Positions 46,501 to 59,600 of a stretch of 64,000 bases of DNA are shown piece by piece. Position 1 is the stretch's first letter. Each line of letters opens with the position of its first letter. The position numbers were made by a program, and so were the translations under genes. The notes below the pieces were generated by a model. The model was not told the DNA's origin. It did no database searches and worked only from the letters and a program-made list of their open reading frames with translations. The stretch covers positions 278,083 to 342,082 of the forward strand of contig NMRA01000009.1 in the NCBI GenBank assembly GCA_002633005.1. Reading direction: 5' to 3'. The DNA is from Phoronis australis (taxonomy: Eukaryota; Phoronida; Phoronidae).

Positions 46501-49500
46501 TATTGTTGTATTGGATAGACCATGAGCTCCAGTGACATGCCTTTTAACTCTGTCTGCCCGTGAGGTGGTGCATGCAATCCTGAGGTAACTTGAAATCAAG
46601 TTTTCCAACACTGGCTGTAAACGCACCTTGCAACATGAAAGCAAACTTTTGATTTAGACCACTTACAAGAAGTCATGAAATTGATCTGGAGCAAGCTGGG
46701 GGGGGGACAAAAAATCGTCGACTTTTGGTTAATCCATAGTCAGATGTATCGAGTCAAAAGACAAGTGAATAAATGTGTTGGAGAAAAAGGCCCAGTTGCC
46801 TCTAATGTGAGTTGGGGAAACAGATGAAACCAATTTTATTGTAGTAAGTATCCTTAATCAAACATTCAGTTTTTATCAAACATGGCGGTTTATAGCCTCC
46901 AAAGGTATTACACGGTGGTTTATAGCCACCAATGGTATATACAAGGGAGTTTATAGCCACCAAAGGTATAGTTTTCAAAAATGCACTGCCTATATTCACA
47001 TATTTTGTAGAATTGTATCTTTGTTTTTCATTCCTGCCTATAACATTTCTTTAAACATTTATTTATGTGCCAAATGTGCGACTCACCTGCACTGTTTTTT
47101 TTTTTTTTTTTTTAAATGTGCGACTTATTTGGATTGGCTTCATCTGTTTTCTTTAATGTGATGAATTGGCTATTTTCTGGCCTTCAGATTTCCGACACTT
47201 ATAGCAGTTTCAAACATAGATTTCTTTTTAGTACATAGGTCGATTCTCATGAAATTTTACACACCTTTTTATGGTACATGACTGGGGGAATCATGTCTTG
47301 CATTTTTCTTGGTATTTCTGCCATCAAAAATGAAAACATTTAACATTAAAAAAGTGGGCATGTATGCATGATACCTCTGTTGTTGGTAAATAAAATTAAT
47401 CTGAACACTGTTTCTTGTGTGCTTGTAACAATTGTGTGATGCTTTAACGGAGGATTCAAAAAACTATATGTTAAATTTTGTTTGATTTGAAAACACAACA
47501 TAGCAAAACGGTGAAATTATTCTGTCAAAAGTTTCGGCTATTATAAAAAGGAAAAAATTTCTTCCTTATTTGCACAGTTTATGTTGTGTAGCTGTCATCA
47601 ACAAACATGCCATGGAATTTTGAGCACCTTTAACTAATGCAGTGAACTTGTGAAATTTTAAAGTGATAATTTTGACAGTTGTTTTGGGTTCTGAATTTGC
47701 AGGGTACTGTTATGGTTTGAATTTGCAGGGTACTGTTATGGTTTGAATTTGCAGGGTACTGTTATGGTTTGAATTTGCAGGGTACTGTTATGGTTTGAAT
47801 TTGCAGGGTACTGTTATGGTTTGAATTTGCAGGGTACTGTTATGGTTTGAACATGTAGCTTTAGAGGTTACATGTTAATGTGTAAAAGAAAAGACTTGAT
47901 GATTGTTGGCTATTTGGTTTGTCACAGGTTGACTGTCACTCTCCAAAAGAACTCACCTGAACGCTGTCATCTGATCAACATGCCAGGTGACAGCGTTACG
48001 TATTACAGGCCAAAGTAGAATTAAAGTTGGTTGACAAAATCCTGCTCCCAGTGTCCAACAGGACTGGAAAATGAAGTAATGTTTGGATTGGTTTCAAAAT
48101 GCGACTATTTTGATGTTTATAAACAACAAAAAATGAAGCATATTCTATCTATCCAAGTTTGGTGGCTTGGGTTAGCCTGATGGACATTGACATTACCTTC
48201 AGCAATTTTGTGTGTCTGAGAGATGTGTGCGTATTTTGAAGTTGATGTCCACACAGGGCATTACAAAACTGTTCTGAAATTGGAACACCATCAATGGCCT
48301 GTTGTTTGTACACTTAAACCTCGTGCATCTGTGCACATTTGCTGTCGCTTTGCTGGAGGTTTTAGTTACCCCCAAAACTGATGGCATTTTCGCTTACACT
48401 TGTAGCCAGAAGGCTGACTTCAAAGGACACACATGTGCTAGGGGTACTAAGAGGCCTTTGTTATCATCACATTATCAATTTATGGTTGAGAGAAAATGTG
48501 TTTTGACATCAAATTTCACTAAAAAGGGTTATGAGCACTTTAGCTAGTGAAACTGCTAGCATTGTCGCCACTCATATGAACCAAGTATCAGTCTAACTCC
48601 TCTACTGTCTTTGCTTGTAGATTCCAGTAGTGGAGCCAGTTGGCCGCCCCTGTATGGCGGACCCCTGCTAGATCTTGATAAGGACCTTGCCATCAACTAC
48701 ATTCACAAGTTCTACTGCAAGGACTGCAGAATGGAGCAGAGACACAAAGATGAGCAGGCTGGCCAGCCAACCTCACCACAGTTTCAGCTGGATGAAAACC
48801 CTCTACAGCTGGATAAGAACAAGGAGTGTGAGTACAAGTTTTACCATCTCTGTCCTCTACACAGTTAGTGGAGGAAATTGGACACTCTTGCTGTTAGTAA
48901 CCACGAGAATTGTGTCTCCCATTATTTTTGCGCAGAAATGAGTTTCAAAAGAAAAGTTTCTGAGAACTAATGGTTCCACTTAATGTCCTACTATCGATGA
49001 TGTCATGGTTGCATTTTGATACAAAGATGACATTGCATTGGCTTCAGAACATACTGAAGATGCTTTGGTTTCTGTGTTATCGCTGTACCTGATATTTCTG
49101 TGTTATCGCTGTACCTGGTATTTCTGTGTTATCGCTGTACCTGGTATTTCTGTGTTATCGCTGTACCTGGTATTTCTGTGTTATCGCTGTACCTGCTATT
49201 TCTGTGTTATTGCTGTAACTGGTATTTCTGTGTTATTGCTGTAACTGGTATTTCTGTGTTATCGCTGTACCTGCTATTTCTGTGTTATCGCTGTACCTGC
49301 TATTTCTCTGTTATGGCTGTGCCTGGTATTTCTGTGCTATCGCTGTACCTGGTATTTCGATCTCTATCACTCATGCTCTTCCCGATTTTACCAGACATGC
49401 CAACTTTTGTAAAATTGAAGTATGTAGTATTTTCAGATTAACTTTCAGTATTAGTCCTTGCAATGTCCATCAACAGATGAGCATCTATGTCCAGTCAATA

Positions 49501-52500
49501 GTGAACAGGTCACAAGTCTATGTTCAATATAGCTGGAGATGGATGACCTTGCGGCAACTTACATACACAGCAGCTGAGATATTGCTAGCCCTGGTTCACA
49601 TGTGCCTGTCATTACTGGTGTTGCTGATTGAAAGACTGCTTCCTGTCTTCATAAATGACACCACATTAAACTTTTACATATTAACTGTGGATATAGATGT
49701 CCTCCTGATGTCCCCGTCTACTCTCAGTCCTCTGCCTTAAGACAGCCTCAGGTAGCCCTGCACACACTGTCAACTCAATAAGGGCTCAAGGTGTGCTTTT
49801 GATTATCATTTTGTCGCCAGCTCTTTTGATCTGTGGATGCTTCTTGCTATTGCGTTGGTCCAATAATTGACACACTTTATCAATCACGTCAAGTTAAAGC
49901 GTCAAAGCCGTGTGATACAACCGACCATAAGATGGGTCAGTATATCAAAGGACTGATGCGCACAGATTTCTTTTGAAACCCTCTCCACACATGTTCCTGT
50001 TGTGTTTGTCGCACTGACTGTGTCTGATCACTGAGATTGAATTATCATCGCAGTGCTCTTGTGATCTCCACCATGCTATTTTTGCAAGATGTTTTGTGTA
50101 GTGGTATTGACACAAAGAACATAATCAAATCTCAGCAATTTTGGCATACTGTGCCTTAGTAGTCCCACTCTCATATTTCAAATTTATCCAGTGTAACAAG
50201 ATGTATCATATTTATGCTTATTTTGACCTTAAAGAATGCGTTTCATTACTTATGGTATATTTCTGGTAATTAGTCCCAGACTTCTGTTTCATTAATTAGT
50301 AAACTGTAGTTGGGTGGTAGATACATGTTGTCACATTGTATTAATGAGTTGCAGGCTGTTGTTCTGATTAACCCACATATTAATTAGTTGCCAGTTTTTC
50401 GAGGAGCCTTAACTCCTGTTTGAGAAGAGCTGAAGCAAGGCTTAGGTGTTGTCTCCAACAGAAGGTCCATTTGCATTCCAATCTAATTGAGCTTAAGTTG
50501 ATGATAGAGAGGCCCATTAGTTGTTGCATCACTCTGGCTAGATTGACCCTTGAGTGTTGGAAGGATGATGACCAGCTGATTGGCCAACTCAGTTGATGAC
50601 CAGCTGGCTATCTGAAAACTACTGCATCAAAGGCTGGTGTCCTGACCCAAGTTTAAAAATCTGTGGCTGATCATCATAGCTGAAACTGTGGAATGTTTCA
50701 ACTCCAATCAGTTCTCAAATAAAAGTACAATAATGATGAACACATATTATAAATTCACAATTGCATTAACTCGAGCAATGTGTGAAACAAGTTGAATGCC
50801 TAAGGATGTCTGACAAGGTGCTCCCTCTGTCCCAGTTGTTGGGAGATCCTGTTTTTCAGGAATAACAAAAAATGGAAAGAACTCACGGAATGGGACGTCT
50901 TTCACGAAATTAGAATTTTTTATGTATCATGTTGAAATAATACAAAGAAGTTGCTAATTGTTAATACTAAAGTCCCTAAAATCTATGTTTGCTAAAACAA
51001 ATGTCTCTGTTTTGAAAACCCGAAAATCATGCTCTCCATTTGTATTGGCCATGTGTTAGCCATGTGTCAGTGGACTTTTTGTCGACCTCAACTGGAATAT
51101 GTGACCACTTGAAAACATACCTCTGCTCTAAAAATGAAGCATTTGTACATGGATTTCTTATTTTTCAAATTTGTTGTCACCAACATACAATAAACATTAC
51201 AGTGAAGCAAACAGAATGACCCAAAGTACAAGTCATCCTCCTTAATTAGTGCATGTTAGTCATGGAGAGTCAGCAACTATGGTACCTCAGATGCAGACAG
51301 ATGCCAAAATAGTTAAATTGTCTTTAGAAGGTCTAACTGCTAACAGGAATGTGATATTCCATTCATCTCTGCCTTGTGAGAGCAACTTAACTAAAGCAGA
51401 TACCCAAGCCACATTCCCTAGCAACTTCACAAATGCAGATACCCAAGCCACGTTCCCCAGCATTCTCTTTTTTTCATTGGCGAGACTGAGATAGTTTGTA
51501 GCAGCTCCAATGGTGCTGGCACACGCAAGACGTGTGATCAGTCGCTGGTCAGCTGTACATGGTCTGTATCATTGTCATTCCGTCCTGTCCTGTCTTCCTT
51601 GTACAAATGGCTAACAACACTATGACATCCATCACTACTACCAACGAGGGACGGTTGGGCAGCCAGATAGACTGTTAAGTTTTGTTGCTGGCCTGAATGT
51701 GTCTTTGAACTCTTTTTTTGCCAACTGCCGTTCTTTATTGTAGAACATTGCTAGAGCAATTAATGTTCTTGCTACTAAAAACCAGTGAAGAGAGCCACAC
51801 ATGCAAGCTCTGACCAGTCAGCTTGTATGTTTGCAGCATCCTGGGACAATTAACCTTTTTAGAGCTCTACCTTTTGAGAACAGCTCCCTGGAGGTGTCTG
51901 GGTGATGCTTTGAGCCAACTGTAGCTGAGTCTTAATCATTTGATTTGAAAGGCCAACAGACAACTACAAGCATCTTGTTGAAAAGGAGTGTGTCAAGAGT
52001 ACTCATAGTCTTGTTTCTTTTGATCACTTAACATTAAGTGAAATGGGTGTAGTTAAATCAAACTACTTGAGAATCAGTTTCACTTTGCACTGCCAACACT
52101 TGGCCTTGTAGCTTCTTCAGGGATTTCATCAAAGCTGGAACGTGCCCTAGTGTTTCAGTAATCTGTAAACAACATATGACCAGTACTTGGGACACTGGAG
52201 TTGTGTAAACATTGACAAACACAGAGACTCAAATGTTTTCTGTAGTACAGCTTGTCCTGTCCTCTTCATGACAGGATAATAAACTGTCAAGTTCTCTGGC
52301 TAACATCCAGCAATAAAGGTCTCATTTAGCAATCTTTGATTCAAAAGGAGTGAAATTGGGCCTCGTTTTTGTGACCTCTAGTTTTTTCAATAGAACTCAA
52401 AAGTTTCTTTCATCAACATGATCTAGCAACTTGCTTTGAATACACTTTCATATACAATTCAAGAAACTGCAATCTTGAGTTTACATCTCAAGCGATTTTA

Positions 52501-55500
52501 AGTATGGTATAACTGACTGTTTGTTAAATTTTAACATCATTAACCAAAATACATAACACAAAAAGTTTAGATATCCCTATACATCTGTGGTAAAATAGCC
52601 CATGCATTTGTCTACGTTTGCCTGATGCCACCAGCGCACCCTGTTGGCCAGTGTCAGCTGTTGGTAAATTGCCACAATCATCATAGCCAGGTTCTTGTGT
52701 ATGTGTGCTTTTTATGTTCTAGTGCTCCATTAGCAAGCCTCTTTGGTGTAGTTGTAATGATCCACTGGCTTCTCTGGCCAGTCCTCCTGTTTACTCTGCT
52801 AATAGACTGTATTGTCAGACAAAACAATGTGGCTGGCCATTCAGATCTGTAACAGTTTTTATGTATGTGCCTGCTGATGGCAGTGCATTCTCAAACAAAC
52901 ATGTGACATGCTGGTGGTGTAGTCAGCAAGTGAATTGTACAAATTATTGAAACACAAACTGAAATAAAAAGATGTCAGTTCCGTGTGTAGTGTCAGGCAA
53001 GTTCACTTTTCTAGATTTAACCCTTGTTTTTTGCTTCCTCTGAATAAAGGCTTTGTTGTAAAAACTGTTGAACAAAAAAATAATAATTATAATACAGTAC
53101 CGTCTGCTTGGATATGATCGCATCGCAATTCTGGTTTCTACTCGTTATATGGTGCTCATAGAAATATCGTGGATCGACCAGTTGATTGGAAATGAGCTTG
53201 TTGGTTCTCAAAATGTCCTTGAATATTTGTATAGCATTTGCATATAACAGCCATCTGGTTCCCTTTTAGCCTTGAAGCGAAAGCTGATGCTGAGGCGTTC
53301 TGTGAACGAGCTGGTGAACCAAGGAATCATGCCACGTAAGTATACTACTAATTTCAGTTTCATTTTTATCGCGGTTCAATTCCCATTATTTCTGAAACAT
53401 TTGTGCTTTCATTGAGGAATTAGTAGTAATTTGCGTTATCTCATATGCCATACCATACTGTTTTATATTATTAGGTTGGCTTCACGAAAGGAAAAACTTA
53501 GCGAGGAACAGTTATTTCGGTTTAAGTGAAACCTGCACCACTTTACTAGTAATCAGCTTAGGGCTTAAAATATCTTTGGAGGTTTGGTGATCTTTAAAAG
53601 ATGTGGACACATTTCACAAGAATGCAGTTAATTCTAGCAAGATGGAAAAACTGATTATGATCTTTGCTAAGAAGTATTGCGCAAGAATACATGATAATCA
53701 TCTCCACCCCCTGATATTTGCTCATAATTGCTCAAGACAGCAGCGAATAAATAAATTGTTCATACCTCTTGCTAATGCGTTTTCATTAGCCCCTGACATT
53801 TCAGCTCACCTTTTGCCTGTGTTTACATTCATAAGCCTGTGTCTCTGTCCACCCACATGGTTCATTAGCTCCATATATTCTCCTAACCACAGCCATAGTG
53901 TCAACTGGCCCAGTCGGGGGCCATTAAACTCCTCCTTTTAATTAGCGTATATAATGCTGTCATTGCATCCTCTCCCCNCTAACCACATAGTCATCTCATT
54001 TTTGGCTTGTAATATATATTTTTGATGTTCAGAAAAAAATTAAATAATTCCACTTCCGTGGTTGTAGGACAGCACTTTCCTTTTCCAATTTGAAATTTCG
54101 TAAACAATTCATTATTGTTGCAACAAACATTTAATTTAACGGAGAAAACACCCCTTGTGTTGTATCAAATTAGTCTTTCCAGGTGCTTAATGAACAGTTA
54201 ATGGCATAGAGTCTGTTGCGCAATCCTATTGTCTTTACTGGTCACTACTGAGTTAGTGGTGCATTTCAACTAGGAATAGATATGTATATATTGTGTGTTC
54301 TGGGTGTCCTGTGAAGCAATGAGCACTCTAGTCAAGTTATGTAGTCATGTCAAACTGAAATAGGATGTGAAACCTAAATACTTCCTGCTGTCCAGCTGAT
54401 ATTAATCTACAGATTATAAATTACTGGTCACCCTACATTCTGCATTAATGGGACTGAACTTCTTACAGATCTGCTGTCTCAGGCTTGCTTAGCGCGTTAA
54501 CTTAATTTGCAAAAAATTTAAAGGTTATGTCACATGATTTGCATTTTTGGCTCTAAAACTAGACCAATCTGTGTATTCTTCTGTATGTCACCATGGCAGG
54601 TTACCTGGCTGTTTTGTGTTATCTGTGCATTAGTCTAGAAGACTATTTCCTGAAGCATGAAGATATCACCAGGTTTATTGGGCGATTTGTAAACAGAGTT
54701 AACCTTTGCATGCATCAGGCAAATCTAACCCAAACTGTATTTGGCCGGATACCACCGGGGACCACCAACATTGCATGACAACTGTGCTAGGGCTACTTAC
54801 TGTAAAAGTAGACCAGCTACAACTAGCAGAACTCTACCTAATCTTACTTACAGGTTTTGGCTTCCAAGTGTTGAAACTTAAAAGCAAAACCAAGAAACTA
54901 TAACTTTTCACTGTTTTGAACTTAAAACAAATAGTTGCAAGCATTTTTGTGCTTCTTTTTGCAAACCCTTCTAGCAAAACTGCATATTTTGCACCTTAGG
55001 TTGGGCTAAATTCGAACCTTGCATCTGCCCCTGCATCTTCTACTGCCAGAGACCACCATGACTGCAGTTTTGCTAGATGCCAATTGGTCTTTATATAGCC
55101 AAAGGCTATTGGCGTGTCCCTACACCATTCTTGTATTGGTAATACACAACCCATCTTGTGGAAGCAATTCAAACACACACTCTTCAGTTTACACTGTTTT
55201 GTAGGAGGAATATAAGTAGCCATTTGTCCCATTACTGTCCTCGTTTTTGTCTAATTTACAGACCATACCTATTGTCTCTGGATGCAAATATTTATCACGC
55301 CCAATTTGCTTGGAAAAAGAATTGTTACAACAAGAACTCTATTATTGTTGGTCTTGGTTGTTTCAGCAGGAAAACTCCGGATGGGATCGTAATTGTTGAT
55401 GCTTGTGAGAGTTCACTGTGTTACAGCTCAAGTCTGTGTTTATACATTTATAAAAAGTGACAACTGTCAACTTGACAGTCACAGGCTAGGTCACAGACTT

Positions 55501-56583
55501 GTGTGTGTCTGTGTGATCCAAGAAATGTGCAGTTTGTTATTTCAAGAGTCACTTGAGAAAAGCGACAACTTACTGATTAGAACTTGTGGAGTTGTTCCAC
55601 TGAGTACTGCCAACATTCTGCGCACTTCTGCCTCAAAATGGTTATCGTTGACCAATAGTAATGACAATGTTTTTACAGCATACAATAATTGACAATTATC
55701 GCACATTGCCTCTACAGATAACTCTCATTGTCTTAAGAGCTATTGATAATTTGGAGCATCAGAATAACTATTATGAACAAATTGTTATGTTCATCTCAGT
55801 TTGCCATTGTCTCACTGATGCCATACCATTTTGTTTTTGTTGTTCACGTCTGCCACTTTTTATATTTGTGATATGAATACTTTAGTAGATATTTACGGCT
55901 TTACATCATGTGTAAATCCATCCAGATGTTCATTGTATACTCAATAACCTCTGTTGCCGCCTAGAGAATCGTTATTTCATGAACATTGGTCTGACCTGTT
56001 CTTTCATGTGCATTTCTAGTAGAAAACCTTGTGAACTGGTTCATTAGTACTGAGATATGGCCATGAGATTTTGACTTACACTTATACTTTTGCATAGCTA
56101 AACAGAGTGGCTTTGATGCCAGTGAAAACAAAAGCAGTGCAGAGACTACCTAATGTACAGTCTCATCTGGCAGGGGCATCCCTCAACTTGTCTGTCCATC
56201 TGACACTTTAGACTTGTCTGGGATGGTCTGATTATAATGAGATCACAAGCAATAATTGGACAGGTTGTAGTGATACTCACTACTGTTCAGAAGGACCCCA
56301 TGTTGTCCAAACTGAAACGGGCAATCTGTGTCTGTGTCATATTTATGTAATTACCAGAGAAAGTTTGGTGTTGTGAACTTGAGTGACATCCAATCAACCA
56401 GTAAAGTAATGACACTTAGTCTGTTTGTTTGTTGTTTAATGGTCAATTTCACAGCCCCAAACATCACATCTCTCAAGTTCTGCAATCAATAGTTAAATGT
56501 TTAGAAGTAACTCCTTTGATGTTCATTGGCCCATTCCTTTAGATCCAGGATTATGTACAATGGAAACATGCGCACACACACAC

Positions 56584-56649
<66 letters not shown>

Positions 56650-59600
56650 GCACACAAACACGCGCGTGCGCGCGCGCACACACACACACACGCATTAGTT
56701 GAAGCTTACCTATTCTTTATTCTCTACTTTATATTTTCAGCCTTAAAAACTCCACCAGCATTTGCTGAAAAGAGTAAACAACTGGAAAGAGCCAAGGTAT
56801 TTTTATTTATCCATATTCAAGTAGTTTGTGTGGTTTCAAGAATTTGTGTATTGTATTAATCTTTTAAAAAGTGCTTAAATTTTCTTTTAGAAATTTGCTG
56901 TTATTGGGAACCGGTGATTTTTTACGTCACATAGTGTCTGTGAACGTTGGCTTTGAATATCCTATGAATACTTCTGTAGGTGCCACTTTTCAAAATTACA
57001 CTAAATTATTGGAAATTGGCTCCATTTAACTGGCATGTTTTCTCGGATTGGCGTCTCTTCAATTGTCAAGATTTGCCACACGTGGAACTTATTTGTACAC
57101 ATAATATATCCCCCATGCTCAGTTGTTTCAAGATTTGTGGTAAATTTGAGAAGTTATTTTGTTTCTCTGAAGGAGCTGCGTACAACTTTAGCCTGGCTCC
57201 AATTCTGTTCTGTGTGACCTTTTCCTCAACGAAGAATTTGGTGCTTTTAAACAGGGCCTCAATTTCAGCAAATATTTACAATCAGCATTTTGCCCATGAC
57301 TGGTTGGAGGACAGTTTAGTAGTTTACAAAATGGCCGATTTTAGGCAACTGTTTTGAAACAGTTTTTATTTTGTACTAAGTCACATGTTTAGTTGCATTG
57401 CTAATATTTGGCTGGTGAAAAATCACATGAACTTGAGTGTGTAAGTTAGTTTGCGTTTTATTATCTGTAAGTATAGTTAGTGGTATGTGCCCAACTGTGT
57501 GGCCTAAGCAGGCCTGGTGCATCACAAAAGGCACCAGGCCATCTGTCCATTTTTTTATTTTTTAAAAAAATTGACAATTTCTGTCAAACTCGTTGCCATC
57601 ATTTAAAGTTATGGTAGAAAGCCTGAAAAAAGCTGAAAAATGACAACACTAAATTATTTGAAGATTAGCCAGAAATTCTTACTCAAAGTTTGGCAATATT
57701 TGACGAGTAGAACTATCATGGACTACTTTATTAGTAACAGTAGAGAATTTTCTGATTTGGGATTGAGATTTGAAAGGAATCTCAGAAGAGACACATAATG
57801 TCAAAAAATTACCTCCCTAAGCCCCTCCCCCCACACTCTGGCTGCTTCCTTTAATTGACACTCATACATTTGTACCTGTGCGTCCACGGTGTTACAGCTA
57901 CACACTTCATTAACTGCGGGTTTTACTTGGTTGTTTTAGTACTCTTCCACCGTCTGTCTGTCACTTGACTGTCCCTGGGGGTGACCTTCTATTTAAACCT
58001 ATTTGATTATTGCAATATGTACACAGGGTTGTTATTGACTTTGTGCTCCCTCCCCTAACATCCCCCCCTAGCTAGTAGTGCCAATTGTGCCAATGAGTTG
58101 GCTGGCTTTCATTACCTCCATTTCTGTCACCGGTCAACCGTTGGTTTCATTATCACACTTCTCAATACAACTGGCTGTAGTTTTCACATGTTTGGTCACC
58201 TTGGTCAAATTTGGACTGGCAATTAACAGACATGGTCGTTTAACTGGTTGCAATTGTTCAAACAAATGATAACCTGTGCGTGTTACTACACAGCTAGTAG
58301 GCACACAGATTCACACCAACTTTCCATAGTGCTATACAATAATATTATGGTTTTCTGTGGTAAATATAGCCTTCAAGCACTCACTCTAATTGCCTTCTAT
58401 CTTGAAGTCTTCATAGAGATCATTATCTGTGGCCAGTCAAACAGGAAAACTAGGCTAGCCTAGCCAAGATATATTTATTTGATCAACATTGACTTCATTG
58501 TTTCAAATTATTTTTCTGGCCCACATTCTCTGCCCATTAACAGCAGATACTGGACATTTCTATTTGACACTGGTTAGGCCACAAGAAAAATTATTTGAGG
58601 AAATGATCCATTATGAACTAGCCTGAGGACATTTGCTTAAATATTTCTGCTTAGGGTTATTTGCTAGATAATTTTCATAGTTATAACTGACACTCTGTGT
58701 AAGTAGAGACCTAGTGTGTGGTCTTTAACAGAAAAATGGTAGTTTAATATAGCCTACTTTTTCAGGTAGGAGATACATTGCGACACAAGATACAATCCCG
58801 TCCTGATCGGCAGGCACTAGTCCAACAGCACATTCTGGAAGGTATGCACTACTTGTACATCAATTACCTTCAATGTTGAATAAGACCATGTGTAAAGTGC
58901 CAAGTAAGGGCAGACAGGTCAGACACAAGCTAATGGTGGCATGTTTATTGTGTACCACTATTAGTTGGTGTTTATGTGCACAATAAAGTCATTTACCATT
59001 ACTACTTATTATTTGACAGTGGTTGGGCTTCTATGTTTCTTGAAAATCTTAGATAATGGTTTCTTTCAAAAAGTATTTTGTAATAACCAAGTGATTGTTG
59101 CTAGTTGGATACTATGACTAGCTCAAGTACAGAGGTTACCTTTGTTAGTTGGATACTATGACCAGCTCAAGTACAGAGGTTACCTTTGTTAGTTGGATAC
59201 TATGACCAGCTCAAGTACAGAGGTTACCTTTGTTAGTTGGATACTATGACCAGCTCAAGTACAGAGGTTACCTTTGTTAGTTGGATACTATGACCAGCTT
59301 AAGTACAGCAATTACCTTTGTTAGTTGGATACTATGACTAGCTCAAGTACAGAGGTTACCTTTATGTTAACTAATTTGTGCTACATTTACCATGCTAATC
59401 CAGCCCTGTGCTCCTCTGTGTTTCACCAACATTACTGCCTTCCTTCATTAGCAGTGAGCTGTATGTGACTGTTGACACCAGACAAGACCCTAATGAGTTG
59501 TTAGCCTGGCTTTCATCGCCTGCTCAACAGACTCCATGTTGTTTGTTTATGTGTCTCAGCCTGTTGGTTATAGTGCATCTAACACTTCTCCCAAATATCT

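Noticed and set aside
49038-49740. Overlapping frames of 68-152 residues resembling membrane proteins
   Set aside because: Created by the 26-bp minisatellite, which keeps all frames open; the hydrophobic residues come from the T-rich unit.
56497-56859. 120-codon frame with a His-Thr run
   Set aside because: Translation of the CA microsatellite running into MRTF exon 4; exon 4 is better explained by its acceptor at 56740.
56980-57357. 125-codon frame in MRTF intron 4
   Set aside because: No family match and no compatible splice phases with neighbouring exons.
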